Shown in pieces: positions 55,403 to 64,000 of a stretch of DNA of 64,000 nucleotides. Position 1 is the first letter of the stretch; each line of letters starts with the position of its first letter. The stretch is taken from NCBI GenBank assembly GCA_016718385.1, contig JADKDK010000001.1, positions 868,001 to 932,000 on the forward strand, given 5' to 3'. The notes below the pieces were generated by a model. That model searched no databases. It worked only from the letters and a program-made list of their open reading frames with translations, and was not told the origin of the DNA. A program made the translations under genes and the position numbers. This DNA is from Gammaproteobacteria bacterium. Lineage in GTDB: Bacteria > Pseudomonadota > Gammaproteobacteria > Pseudomonadales > UBA5518.

Positions 55403-56629
55403 ATGCGACAACGACTGCTGATCGTCGGCAGCGGCATGGCCGCGGCGCGGCTGCTCGAGGAGCTGGCCGCGCGTGACTGCGCCGACGAGATCACGGTGGT
55501 GGGCGAGGAGCCGCAGCCGAGCTACAACCGCATCCTGCTGTCCTCGCTGCTGTGCGGCGAAAAGCAGCCCGCGGACCTGCCGCTGCTCGATCGCGACTGG
55601 TATCGCGCGCACGGCGTGCTGCTGCTGACGGGCGAAGCCGTGACTCGGGTGGATGCGCTCGCGCGGGTCGCATGGACCTCGCGCGCACGCCGTATCCGCT
55701 TCGATCGCCTGGTGTTCGCGACCGGCGCCCGCGGCCAGTTGCCGGTGATTCCCGGCGTGGCCTCGGAGCGGGTGCTGGCATTCCGCACCCTGCAGGACCT
55801 GGCGGCGCTGCGCCGCCTGGCCGTGCCGGGCGAACCGGCGGTGGTCGTCGGTGGCGGCCTGCTCGGGCTCGAGGCGGCCCATGGCCTGGATGCGCTCGGG
55901 CTGCAGGTGACGGTGGTGCACCGCCAGCCCTACCCGATGAACCGCCAGCTCGATCCGCAGGCCGGCGCCCTGCTGCAGCAGCAACTGCAACGGCGCGGCA
56001 TCCGCTTCGCGCTGGGCGCGAGCCCGGTGGCGGTCGGGAGCCTGCAGGGGGCAGTCGCGAGCGTGCGCCTGGACGACGGACGCTCGCTGCCGGCCCGGCT
56101 CGTGGTGTTCGCCGCGGGCATAGCGCCCAACGTCGAGGTGGCCGCCGCGGCCGGTGTGCCCTGCGGCCGCGCGATCCGCGTCGACCGCTGGTTGCGCACG
56201 GGCATGCCGGGAATCCACGCCCTCGGCGAATGCTGCGAGCTGGAGGGCCGCGGTTTCGGACTGGTGGCGCCGGTGTGGCGCCAGGCGCGGGTGCTCGCCG
56301 AGGTACTGACGGGCCAAGCCGGCGCGGGCTTCGCGCACGTGGAGGATCCCGTGCAACTCAAGGTCTCGGGCGTCGAGCTGTTCTCTGCCGGCGCAATGCC
56401 GTTTGCGGCGGATGCCGAGAGCCAGGTGCTGCAGGACCCGGCGCGCGGGATCTACCGCCGGCTGGTGTTCGCGGGCGGGCGACTGGTCGGCGCGATCCTG
56501 CTGGGTGACCGGCGCGGCGGCAGCTGGTATGGCGAACTGATCGCCGCGGGGCAGGACGTCTCGGCGCTGCGTCCGCGGCTGATGTTCGGGCGCGAATTCT
56601 GCGAGGCGGATGCGCCAATCGCGGCGTAG
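55403..56629 (+). CDS. FAD/NAD(P)H oxidoreductase of nitrate assimilation
   Basis: This 408-residue protein has an FAD Rossmann motif (LLIVGSGMAAARLLEELA), an NAD(P) motif (AVVVGGGLLGLEAAHGL) and an ATGARGQLPVIPG FAD-contact stretch. It resembles the N-terminal domain of NirB but lacks the BFD and siroheme parts. It likely supplies electrons from NAD(P)H to NasA, the role of the NasC-type reductase in Klebsiella. It is the last gene of the nrt operon; ACCGGAGG precedes the ATG. Confidence 0.85.
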   Translation: MRQRLLIVGSGMAAARLLEELAARDCADEITVVGEEPQPSYNRILLSSLLCGEKQPADLPLLDRDWYRAHGVLLLTGEAVTRVDALARVAWTSRARRIRFDRLVFATGARGQLPVIPGVASERVLAFRTLQDLAALRRLAVPGEPAVVVGGGLLGLEAAHGLDALGLQVTVVHRQPYPMNRQLDPQAGALLQQQLQRRGIRFALGASPVAVGSLQGAVASVRLDDGRSLPARLVVFAAGIAPNVEVAAAAGVPCGRAIRVDRWLRTGMPGIHALGECCELEGRGFGLVAPVWRQARVLAEVLTGQAGAGFAHVEDPVQLKVSGVELFSAGAMPFAADAESQVLQDPARGIYRRLVFAGGRLVGAILLGDRRGGSWYGELIAAGQDVSALRPRLMFGREFCEADAPIAA

Positions 56630-56641
56630 CGTGCGCGGCTT

Positions 56642-56691
56642 GCGCACCATTTTCGCTGCCACGGCGCCCTGCGCTCACCGCTTTGGTGCGC
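56642..56691. promoter_or_regulatory. NtrC-like motifs upstream of nirB
   Basis: GCGCACCA (56642-56649) and CTCACCGCTTTGGTGCG (56675-56690, CACC-N5-GGTG) resemble NtrC half-sites. The 13-mer CGCTTTGGTGCGC is shared exactly with the nasT upstream region and starts 76 bp before the sigma-54 element. Confidence 0.55.
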
Positions 56692-56754
56692 CGCTGCGAC
56701 GCGAAGGGAGTGAAAACGCCGTGATTCGCCGCCAGAGGCCGCGGATCGCAGGGA

Positions 56755-56770
56755 TGGCACGGCGTTTGTA
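56755..56770 (+). promoter_or_regulatory. Candidate sigma-54 promoter of nirBD-nasA
   Basis: TGGCAC-GGCGT-TTGTA: a perfect -24 element with one mismatch at the -12 GC. Predicted start is about 56781, leaving a leader of about 160 nt before nirB. Confidence 0.6.
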
Positions 56771-56857
56771 TTGATCGAGCAGACAGCGTGCGACGCTGGT
56801 TCAACAACATCGCGCGGCAGCCAACGCGGGCGCCGCCGGTCAGCTGCGACTCTCCCG

Positions 56858-56892
56858 GGGTAACGACGCCCTTGCCGCCACTGGCGGCAGGG
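56858..56892 (+). promoter_or_regulatory. Second ANTAR-type leader hairpin, before nirB
   Basis: GGGT-AACGAC-GCCC (56858-56871) matches the nrtA leader P2 at 12 of 14 positions, with the loop again A1 and G4. Its 3' arm overlaps a strong hairpin CCCTTGCCGCC/GGCGGCAGGG (56869-56892). No T tract follows the second hairpin, so termination may be weak or Rho-dependent. A candidate P1, GGTC-AGCTGC-GACT, lies at 56838-56851. The rest of 56630-56941 holds no ORF. Confidence 0.68.
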
Positions 56893-56941
56893 AGCGTTGC
56901 CGTTCGCCGCACCGCGCGGGCAACGACGAGGGAGAGTTTCG

Positions 56942-59470
56942 ATGGCAGCCAGGAAGATCGTGGTGGTGGGCAACGGCATGGTGGGTCACCACTATGTGGA
57001 GCAATTGCTCGCGAGCGGGCTCGAACTGGACATCACGGTGCTGGGCGCCGAGCCGCGACCGGCCTACGACCGCGTGCACCTGTCGGAATTCTTTGCCGGC
57101 AGGAAGCCCGAGGAACTGGCGCTGACCACGCGCGAGCATTACCGCGCGCAGGGTGTGAAGGCGCATTTCGGTGATGCCGTCACGGTGATCGATCGCGATG
57201 CGAAGCGGGTGGTCACCGCCGGTGGTCGCCGCTTCGCCTACGACACCCTGGTGCTGGCGACCGGATCCTATCCCTTCGTGCCGCCGATTCCGGGCGGTGC
57301 GCGCGACAGCTGCCTGACATATCGCACCATTGATGACCTCGGCGCCATCCGGGTGCAGGCGCAGAAGTCGCGGATCGGTGTGGTGATCGGGGGCGGCCTG
57401 CTCGGGCTCGAGTGCGCGAACGCGCTGAAGAACCTTGGTATCGAGGCGCACGTGGTGGAGTTCGCACCCGGGCTGATGGGCGTGCAGCTCGACGACGGCG
57501 GCAGCCGCATGCTGCGGCGCAAGATCGAGGCGCTCGGCGTGTGCGTCCATACCGGCAAGGCGACGAAGGAGATCGTCGATGGCGAGGACTGTCGCCTGCG
57601 CATGAACTTCGCCGACGGCAGCCACCTCGAGACCGACCTGATCGTGTTCTCCGCCGGCATCCGCCCGCACGACCAGATCGCGCGCGACTGCGGCCTGGAG
57701 GTGGCGGCGCGCGGCGGCATCGTGGTGGACTACCATTGCCGCACCAGTGACTCCGACATCTTCGCGATCGGCGAGTGCGCCAGCTTTGGCAACTTCATCT
57801 ACGGGCTGGTCGCGCCCGGCTATCGCATGGCGGAGGCCGCCGCCAGCCAGCTCGGCGCGGACAAGCAGGTATTCCAGGGCGCCGACATGAGCACCAAGCT
57901 CAAGTTGCTCGGCGTGGATGTCGGCTCGATCGGCGATTCGCACGGCTGCGCCGGGGGTAGCCTCGCGTACCAGTTCTGCGACGAGAAGGCGGCGCTGTAC
58001 AAGCGCATCAACGTGAGCGCCGACGGCAAGCGGCTGCTCGGCGCCGTGCTCGTGGGCGACTGCGCGGATTACGACACGCTGCTGCAGTACTACCTCAATG
58101 GCATCGAGCTGCCCGCGTCGCCCGAATCGCTGATCCTGCCCGCGGTGGCGGGTGGTGCGCCGATGCTCGGACCCGCCGCGCTGCCGCTCGCCGCCACGGT
58201 GTGCTCGTGTCACAACGTCAGCAAGGGCGCGGTGGTCGAGGCCATCGGCGCCGGCTGCTGCACGCTCGGCGACGTGAAGGCGGTCACGAAGGCCAGCACG
58301 GGCTGCGGAGGTTGCGCGGCGCTGCTCAAGGCCGTGGTGGAGCATGAGCTGGAAGCGCGCGGCGTCAGCGTGGACAGGAGCCTGTGCCCGCACTTCCCGT
58401 TCACGCGCCAGGAAATCTTCCACCTGTGCAGGGTCGAGCAAATCCGGACCTTCGACGAACTGCTGGCGCGCCACGGCAAGGGCAGGGGCTGCGAGATCTG
58501 CAAGCCCGCCGTGGCCTCCGTGCTGGCCTCTCTGTGGAACGAGCACATCCTGGCGCGCCCGCACGTGGCGTTGCAGGACACCAACGACAACTTCCTCGCC
58601 AACATGCAGAAGGACGGCAGCTACTCGATCGTGCCGCGCATACCCGGTGGCGAGATCACGCCCGAGAAGCTGATCGTGCTCGGCGAGGTCGGCAGGAAGT
58701 ACGGGCTCTACACCAAGATCACCGGCGGCCAGCGCATCGACCTGTTCGGCGCGCGCGTCGAGCAGCTGCCGGCGATCTGGCAGGAGCTGGTGGATGCCGG
58801 CTTCGAGACCGGGCACGCCTACGGCAAGGCGCTGCGCACCGTGAAGTCCTGCGTCGGTTCCACCTGGTGCCGCTACGGCGTGCAGGACAGCGTCGGCATG
58901 GCGATCGCGATCGAGAACCGCTACAAGGGGCTGCGCTCGCCGCACAAGCTCAAGTCCGCGGTCTCCGGCTGCACCCGCGAGTGCGCCGAGGCGCAGTCCA
59001 AGGACTTCGGCGTGATCGCCACCGACAAGGGCTGGAACCTGTATGTCTGCGGCAACGGCGGCATGAAGCCGCGCCACGCGGATCTCTTCGCCACCGACCT
59101 CGACGACGCGACACTGATCCGCACGATCGATCGCTTCCTGATGTTCTACGTGCGCACCGCCGACCGCCTGCAGCGCACCTCGGTGTGGCTCGACAACCTC
59201 GAGGGTGGCATCGACTACCTGCGCGAGGTGATTCTGCGCGACAAGCTCGGGATCTGTGCCGAGCTCGAGGCGCAGATGGAGGCAGTGGTCGGCACCTACC
59301 AGTGCGAGTGGAAGACCACGCTCGAGGATCCGCAAAAACTGAAGCGCTTCCGCCAGTTCGTCAACGCGCCGGGTGCGCGCGACGACAACGTGGTGTTCGT
59401 CCGCGAGCGCGGCCAGATCCGGCCCGCGCGCGAGGACGAGCGTGCCGCGCTCATCGCCCGATCGGCCTGA
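56942..59470 (+). CDS. nirB: NAD(P)H nitrite reductase, large subunit
   Basis: This 842-residue enzyme reduces nitrite to ammonia. Domain order: FAD/NAD (VVVGNGMVGHHYVEQL, GVVIGGGLLGLECANAL); two BFD-like [2Fe-2S] regions, the first with CSCHNVSKG and TKASTGCGGC near residue 420, the second with GKGRGCEICKPAVAS; and the siroheme/[4Fe-4S] domain with SGCTRECAEAQ (about 678) and YVCGNGG (about 702). GAGGGAGA precedes the ATG. It is followed by nirD and nasA in one operon. Confidence 0.96.
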   Translation: MAARKIVVVGNGMVGHHYVEQLLASGLELDITVLGAEPRPAYDRVHLSEFFAGRKPEELALTTREHYRAQGVKAHFGDAVTVIDRDAKRVVTAGGRRFAYDTLVLATGSYPFVPPIPGGARDSCLTYRTIDDLGAIRVQAQKSRIGVVIGGGLLGLECANALKNLGIEAHVVEFAPGLMGVQLDDGGSRMLRRKIEALGVCVHTGKATKEIVDGEDCRLRMNFADGSHLETDLIVFSAGIRPHDQIARDCGLEVAARGGIVVDYHCRTSDSDIFAIGECASFGNFIYGLVAPGYRMAEAAASQLGADKQVFQGADMSTKLKLLGVDVGSIGDSHGCAGGSLAYQFCDEKAALYKRINVSADGKRLLGAVLVGDCADYDTLLQYYLNGIELPASPESLILPAVAGGAPMLGPAALPLAATVCSCHNVSKGAVVEAIGAGCCTLGDVKAVTKASTGCGGCAALLKAVVEHELEARGVSVDRSLCPHFPFTRQEIFHLCRVEQIRTFDELLARHGKGRGCEICKPAVASVLASLWNEHILARPHVALQDTNDNFLANMQKDGSYSIVPRIPGGEITPEKLIVLGEVGRKYGLYTKITGGQRIDLFGARVEQLPAIWQELVDAGFETGHAYGKALRTVKSCVGSTWCRYGVQDSVGMAIAIENRYKGLRSPHKLKSAVSGCTRECAEAQSKDFGVIATDKGWNLYVCGNGGMKPRHADLFATDLDDATLIRTIDRFLMFYVRTADRLQRTSVWLDNLEGGIDYLREVILRDKLGICAELEAQMEAVVGTYQCEWKTTLEDPQKLKRFRQFVNAPGARDDNVVFVRERGQIRPAREDERAALIARSA

Positions 59471-59504
59471 GCCCGGTCGGTCCACACAGCAGCGAGGAAT
59501 CGGT

Positions 59505-59849
59505 ATGCAACTGGTATCTGCGAGCAAATGGCAGCGGGTGTGCACGCTGGACGACCTGGTACCCGAGGCGGGTGTGTGCGCGCTGGTGAACGGGGCGCAG
59601 GTCGCGATCTTCTACCTGCCCGACGAGCCGCGGCGGCTGTACGCGATAGGCAACCGCGATCCGATCGGCAAGGCCAACGTGCTCTACCGCGGCCTGGTCG
59701 CCGAGATCGGGGGCGAGCTCACGGTGGCCTCGCCGCTGTACAAGCAGCACTTCAGCCTCGTGAGCGGCGCCTGCCTGGAGCAGCCCGGGCTGAGCGTGCC
59801 GGTCTACGAGCTCGCGCTCGACGGTAACGACGTGCTGATCGGCGCCTAG
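59505..59849 (+). CDS. nirD: Nitrite reductase, small subunit
   Basis: This 114-residue protein has a Rieske-like fold lacking the Cys/His cluster ligands, as expected for NirD: WQRVCTLDDLVPEAGVCALV, AIGNRDPIGKANVLYRGLV and ASPLYKQHFSLVSGACLEQP. It associates with NirB and is needed for activity. It starts 34 nt after the nirB stop; AGCGAGGA precedes it, and only 3 nt separate it from nasA. Confidence 0.95.
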   Translation: MQLVSASKWQRVCTLDDLVPEAGVCALVNGAQVAIFYLPDEPRRLYAIGNRDPIGKANVLYRGLVAEIGGELTVASPLYKQHFSLVSGACLEQPGLSVPVYELALDGNDVLIGA

Positions 59850-59852
59850 GCG

Positions 59853-62537
59853 ATGAACGCGCCGGCCGTACCGAGCTGCCGAACCACCTGCCCGTACTGC
59901 GGCGTAGGCTGCGGCGTGGATGCGCGCGCGGCGGCGGGCGAGATCGTCGCCGTGGCCGGCACCCCCGATCACCCGGCCAACCGCGGGTGGCTGTGCGTCA
60001 AGGGCTCCGCGCTGCACGAGACCGGCGGGCTCGCGGGGCGCCTGCTGCACCCGGTGGTCGACGGCGAGCGCGCGACCTGGGACCAGGCGCTCGCGCGCGT
60101 GGCCGGCGGCTTCGCGCGCGTGATCGCCGAGCACGGGCCGCAGGCGGTCGCGTTCTATCTCTCGGGGCAGCTGCTGACCGAGGACTACTACGTCGCCAAC
60201 AAGCTGATGAAGGGCTTCATCGGCAGCGCCAACGTCGATACCAACTCGCGCCTGTGCATGGCCTCGGCGGTGGCGGGCTACAAGCGCGCCTTCGGCGCCG
60301 ACGCGGTGCCGTGCTGCTACGAGGATCTCGAGTGTTGCGACCTCCTGGTGCTGAGCGGTTCCAACGCCGCGTGGACACACCCGGTGCTGTACCAGCGCAT
60401 CGAGGCCGCGAAGCGTGCGCGTCCCGGCATGCGCGTCGTGGTGATCGATCCGCGGCGCACGGCGAGCTGCGATATCGCCGACCTGCACCTGGCGATCCGC
60501 CCGGGCAGCGATGCGTTCCTGTTCACCGCGCTGCTGGCCTACCTGCAGGCGAGCGGTAGCGTCGATCACGATTTCGTGGCCGCGCACACCGAGGGATTCG
60601 AAGCCGCGCTCGCGGCGGCGGGCGCATGGGACCCGGTGCGCGCGAGCGCGGCGCTCGGCATCGCGCCCGCGGCGCTGCAGACGTTCTGCGACTGGTTCGC
60701 GGCTACGGAGCGCACCGTCACCTTCTACTCGCAGGGCATCAACCAGTCGGCCACCGGCACCGACAAGTGCAACGCGATCATCAACTGCCACCTGGCCACC
60801 GGGCGCATCGGCCGCGCGGGCATGGGACCGTTCTCGATCACCGGGCAGCCCAACGCGATGGGCGGGCGCGAGGTGGGCGGGCTGGCGAACCAGCTCGCGG
60901 CGCACATGGATTTCACGCCCGAGGCCATCGCGCGCGTGGGGCGTTTCTGGGGCGCGCCGCACATGGCGACGGCGCCCGGCTTGAAGGCGGTGGAGCTGTT
61001 CGAGGCAATCGAGCGCGGCGCGGTGAAGGCCGTGTGGATCATGGCCACCAACCCGGTGGTCAGCCTGCCCGATGCCGACCGCGTGCGGCGCGCGCTGGCG
61101 CGCTGCGAGCTGGTGGTGGTGTCGGACTGCATCGAGAAGACCGATACCACCGCCTGCGCCCACGTGCTGCTGCCGGCCACCGGCTGGGGCGAGAAGGATG
61201 GCACCGTGACCAATTCCGAGCGGCGCATCTCGCGCCAGCGCGCCGTGGTGCCGGCGCCGGGCGAAGCACGCCACGACTGGCGGATCGTGTGCGACATTGC
61301 CGCGCGCATGGGCTTCGGTCATGCCTTCGACTACCCGGGGCCTGCCGCGATCTTTCGCGAGCACGCCGCGCTGTCGGGCTTGGAGAACGCGGGGACCCGC
61401 GCCTTCGATATCGGCGCGCTGGCGCATTTGCCGGATGACGCATACGAGGCGCTGCAGCCGGTGCAGTGGCCGGTGAACGCGGCCCATCCCGCGGGCACGC
61501 GCCGCCTGTTCGGCGACGCTCGCTTCTTCACGCCCTCGGGCCGGGCGCGCCTGGTCGCGGTCCACGCCGCGTTGCCGCGTCACGACCGGGCAGCGGAGCA
61601 TCCCTTCGTGCTGATCACCGGCCGCGTGCGCGACCAGTGGCACACCATGACGCGTACCGCGCGCGCCGCGCGGCTGCTGCGCCACATCGACGCGCCGGCC
61701 GTGAGCATCCACCCGGGTGATGCCGCGCGCCTGGGCGTCGCCGACGGCGCGCTGGTCGAAGTCGCGAGCGAGCGCGGCCGGCTCTGCCTTCCCGCCGAGC
61801 TGAGTGCTGATGTCAAGCCCGGCGAGCTGTTCGTGCCGATGCACTGGAGCGCGCAGTACGCCTCGGCGGCGCGCATGGGGGCGCTCATCGCGCCGCGCAC
61901 GGATCCCGTCTCGGGCCAGCCCGAGAGCAAGTTCGTGCCGGTGCGCGTGCGCCCGGTGGCGGCGGCCTGCTGGATGCAGCTGGTGGTGCGCGCGGAGCTC
62001 GATGTCGGCGGTGCGGATTTCTGGGTGAAGACGCCGCTGGCCAACGGTGTGCGCTACCTGCTGGCGTTCACGGCGCTGGGGCCTGCCGAGGCGTTCGCAA
62101 GGGTGCGGTCCCTGGTCGCGACGAGCGATGCGTGCGCGCTGGATTGGCTGGAATTCGCGGACGCCGCCGGCGGCGAGCATCGGCTGCTCGGGCGCGACGG
62201 CGCCGGCGTGGCGCTGATGCTCCATGCCGCGCGCGAGCGTGCATGCCTGCCCGAGGCCGGTTGGCTCGCCGACAGTTTTGCGTGCGGCACGCACGACTGG
62301 CTGCTGCTGGCCGGGCGCGGCTCGGCCGGGGCCACGGCGGGCCGGCAGGTGTGCTCCTGCTTCGAGGTGGGCGAACAGCAGATCGCGCGCGCGATCCGCG
62401 GCGGCGCGACCTCGGTGCGCGCGCTCGGGGAGACGCTGCGCTGCGGCACGAACTGCGGTTCCTGCGTGCCGGAACTCAAGGGCTTGATCGCGCGCGAGGC
62501 GCGAGTCGCGAGGGCGTGTTCCAGCGCCAGCAGCTGA
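59853..62537 (+). CDS. nasA: Assimilatory nitrate reductase, catalytic subunit
   Basis: This 894-residue molybdopterin enzyme reduces nitrate to nitrite in the cytoplasm. The N-terminal [4Fe-4S] site is TCPYCGVGCGV with a fourth Cys in GWLCVKG. MGD-binding parts include SNAAWTHPVLYQRI, YSQGINQSATGTDKCNAIIN (split family block) and VLLPATGWGEKDGTVTNSERR. The C-terminus adds a BFD [2Fe-2S] domain (CSCFEVGEQQI, CGTNCGSCVPELK), as in Klebsiella-type NasA, to accept electrons from the FAD reductase. It starts 3 nt after nirD. Confidence 0.96.
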   Translation: MNAPAVPSCRTTCPYCGVGCGVDARAAAGEIVAVAGTPDHPANRGWLCVKGSALHETGGLAGRLLHPVVDGERATWDQALARVAGGFARVIAEHGPQAVAFYLSGQLLTEDYYVANKLMKGFIGSANVDTNSRLCMASAVAGYKRAFGADAVPCCYEDLECCDLLVLSGSNAAWTHPVLYQRIEAAKRARPGMRVVVIDPRRTASCDIADLHLAIRPGSDAFLFTALLAYLQASGSVDHDFVAAHTEGFEAALAAAGAWDPVRASAALGIAPAALQTFCDWFAATERTVTFYSQGINQSATGTDKCNAIINCHLATGRIGRAGMGPFSITGQPNAMGGREVGGLANQLAAHMDFTPEAIARVGRFWGAPHMATAPGLKAVELFEAIERGAVKAVWIMATNPVVSLPDADRVRRALARCELVVVSDCIEKTDTTACAHVLLPATGWGEKDGTVTNSERRISRQRAVVPAPGEARHDWRIVCDIAARMGFGHAFDYPGPAAIFREHAALSGLENAGTRAFDIGALAHLPDDAYEALQPVQWPVNAAHPAGTRRLFGDARFFTPSGRARLVAVHAALPRHDRAAEHPFVLITGRVRDQWHTMTRTARAARLLRHIDAPAVSIHPGDAARLGVADGALVEVASERGRLCLPAELSADVKPGELFVPMHWSAQYASAARMGALIAPRTDPVSGQPESKFVPVRVRPVAAACWMQLVVRAELDVGGADFWVKTPLANGVRYLLAFTALGPAEAFARVRSLVATSDACALDWLEFADAAGGEHRLLGRDGAGVALMLHAARERACLPEAGWLADSFACGTHDWLLLAGRGSAGATAGRQVCSCFEVGEQQIARAIRGGATSVRALGETLRCGTNCGSCVPELKGLIAREARVARACSSASS

Positions 62538-62641
62538 GCAGGCGCTGATCCGGCGACAAGATCCGGGACGATTCGGTTACCATGCGCGGCGATGAAACGC
62601 CGGGCCATCGTCCGGCGTCACGGCATGGATCCCTTTACGTC

Positions 62642-63748
62642 ATGAAACTGCGCCGCTGGTTGATCGTCCTCGTCATCTGCCTGCTGGTAGTGGCTGCCCT
62701 GGGGGGCATCAAGTACCGGCAGATCCGCGCGGCCATCGCCTTCGGCGAGTCGTTTCCCGAGCCCTCCGAGTCGGTCGAGGCGCAACGTGTCGCCGCTAGC
62801 CTGGCGGGCAGACATATCGCCATTATCGGCGAGATCGTCGCGCCCGAATCCCTGGAACTGCGCAACGAGTTCGAGGGCCGGGTCAGCGCGGTCCACATGG
62901 CGCCGGGCAGCCGGGTACGCAAGGGTGAGATCCTGCTGCAGTTCGACATCTCCGAGGAGAGCGCCCGGCTCGAGGCGGCGCGGGCCAGCGCGACGCTCGC
63001 GACCCTGAACCTGAAGCGGCTGCAGCAGCTGCTGACGAACAATTCCGTGAGCAGGGACCGGGTCGACCAGGCCCGCGCCGAGGCCGACATCGCGCTGGCC
63101 AACGTGCGGCAGCTGGAGGCGTCGATCGGCAAGAAGACCCTCCGGGCACCCTTTGATGCGGTAGTCGGCCTGCACCAGGTCGAGGCCGGCGAGTACCTGG
63201 CGGCGAACACCGCGATCGTCACGCTGGTGGGCATCAGCGAATTCCTGTGGGTCGATTTCAACCTGCCGCCCGCGCAGGGCAGCGTGGACATCGGCGCCAC
63301 GGTCGAGGTGTTCGTCGCCGGCCATGCCGATGAAGCACTGCAGGCTCGCGTGATCGCGCGCGATCCCGCCGTTTCGCCGCAGTCGCGCAACCTGCGCTAC
63401 CGCGCACGGCTCGACGCGGCCCCCGGGATCCCGCCCGGATCCGTGGTCAATGTGCATGTGCCCACGGGCGGGAGCAGCCTGATCCGGGTGCCCACGCCGG
63501 CCGTGCAGCGCGACGGCATGGGCAGCTATGTGTTCGTGCTCGAGGCGAACGAGGGCGGTGATGGCTACCGCGCCCGCCGCCGCCCGATCCGGCTGGGCAG
63601 CGAGGACGCGAGCGTGGCTGCCGTGCTCGAAGGGCTCGCGGCCGACGAGACCATTGCCACGCACGGCGCCTTCAAGCTGCGCGACGGCATGCGCGCCGTC
63701 GTGCGCGAACGCGTGCCCGGCGCGCCCGCCGGGCAGGCCGCGGAGTAG
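62642..63748 (+). CDS. RND efflux periplasmic adaptor
   Basis: This 368-residue membrane-fusion protein has an N-terminal anchor helix (WLIVLVICLLVVAALGG). Its lipoyl halves are FEGRVSAVHMAPGSRVRKGE and TLRAPFDAVVGLHQVEAGEY, flanking a short coiled coil (ARASATLATLNLKRLQQLL). The beta-barrel has FLWVDFNLP. It links an inner-membrane RND pump to an outer channel. The ATG at 62642 directly precedes the helix; the earlier ATG at 62582 adds a 20-residue non-coding-like stretch. The pump gene starts 3 nt after its stop. Confidence 0.9.
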   Translation: MKLRRWLIVLVICLLVVAALGGIKYRQIRAAIAFGESFPEPSESVEAQRVAASLAGRHIAIIGEIVAPESLELRNEFEGRVSAVHMAPGSRVRKGEILLQFDISEESARLEAARASATLATLNLKRLQQLLTNNSVSRDRVDQARAEADIALANVRQLEASIGKKTLRAPFDAVVGLHQVEAGEYLAANTAIVTLVGISEFLWVDFNLPPAQGSVDIGATVEVFVAGHADEALQARVIARDPAVSPQSRNLRYRARLDAAPGIPPGSVVNVHVPTGGSSLIRVPTPAVQRDGMGSYVFVLEANEGGDGYRARRRPIRLGSEDASVAAVLEGLAADETIATHGAFKLRDGMRAVVRERVPGAPAGQAAE

Positions 63749-63751
63749 CGC

Positions 63752-64000
63752 ATGCCATCGCCCGCGGCCAGGCCGCGCTTCACCGACATCTTCGTGATCC
63801 GCCCGGTACTGGCGGTGGTGATCTCGCTGGCGCTGATCATCGGCGGCCTGCAGGCCGCCAGCTCGATCCCGGTGCTGGAATTCCCGCAGATCGAGAGCTC
63901 CTCGCTGGTGATCAGCACCGCTTACGTGGGCGCGCCTGCCAGCGTGGTGCAGGGATTCGTGACGGAGCCGATCGAGCGCGTGGCCTCCACGGTGCCCGGC
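63752..64000 (+). CDS. RND efflux pump permease, 5' part
   Basis: Only the first 83 codons are in the window. FTDIFVIRPVLAVVISLALI is the first membrane helix, followed by LEFPQIESSSLVISTAYVGA and VVQGFVTEPIERVASTVPG. This is the conserved start of AcrB/MdtB-type pumps (family consensus: P-x-I-x-x-P-x-V-x-V-x-x-x-Y-P-G-A). It is coupled to the adaptor just upstream. Substrate unknown. Confidence 0.9.
   Translation, partial: MPSPAARPRFTDIFVIRPVLAVVISLALIIGGLQAASSIPVLEFPQIESSSLVISTAYVGAPASVVQGFVTEPIERVASTVPG

Noticed and set aside
56840..62294. Two minus-strand ORFs of about 900 codons antisense to nirB and nasA
   Set aside because: Both are shadows of highly biased plus-strand codons and show no protein-family pattern.

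Overview
The window is high-GC DNA, densely coded on both strands, with no rRNA, tRNA or CRISPR seen. The gene set (DUF1840 and DUF2789 proteins, NasT/NasS nitrate sensing, NirBD and NasA, KatG, a CueR-type copper operon, a wax-ester synthase remnant, P450, acyl-CoA ligase and sulfotransferase) fits an aerobic, metabolically versatile gammaproteobacterium. A finer placement is not safe from the sequence alone.

Layout. 1-3.3 kb: the 3' end of a RelE/ParE-type toxin gene, then a paired DUF2868 membrane protein and DUF3482 GTPase. 3.3-7.7 kb (minus): a lipid cluster of acyl-CoA synthetase, two overlapping alpha/beta hydrolases and a decayed wax-ester synthase. 7.9-25.4 kb: mostly single genes, including a VOC protein, a nitronate-monooxygenase-like flavoprotein, an exported-type KatG, a frameshifted dihydrodipicolinate-reductase-like gene, a divergent sulfotransferase/MBL-fold pair (both with suspicious 3' read-through), two lipoproteins, a GST, a P450, and a BNR-repeat protein / MoaD / MoeB-rhodanese / cupin cluster. 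25.4-36.5 kb: a giant cyclic-glucan-synthase-like protein of about 2,900 residues, divergent from an alpha-glucan phosphorylase. 36.6-43.9 kb: a di-heme peroxidase, then a translationally overlapping K+ channel / MprF / VirJ-AcvB operon, an APH-type phosphotransferase and a DUF2789 protein.

43.8-49.5 kb (minus) is a copper-resistance operon: CueR-type regulator, CopA ATPase, TolC-like factor and multicopper oxidase. Each of the three junctions is a 4-nt start/stop overlap, and a recognisable CueR-type 19-bp-spacer promoter precedes the operon. A MITE-like inverted-repeat element lies 13 bp upstream of that promoter.

49.7-62.5 kb is a complete nitrate-assimilation block: NasT (ANTAR antiterminator) and NasS sensor, the NrtABD importer, an FAD reductase, NirBD and NasA. 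Three upstream regions each carry a perfect TGGCAC sigma-54 -24 element with GCGCACCA-type NtrC-like motifs 76-92 bp further upstream. Two of the leaders (before nrtA and before nirB) share the RNA hairpin GGGTAAYGAYGCCC, whose hexaloop has A1 and G4 as ANTAR-binding RNAs do and whose 3' arm also belongs to a downstream hairpin. This suggests NtrC/sigma-54 initiation combined with NasT antitermination at two separate operons. The window ends in an RND efflux adaptor and the first 83 codons of its pump.
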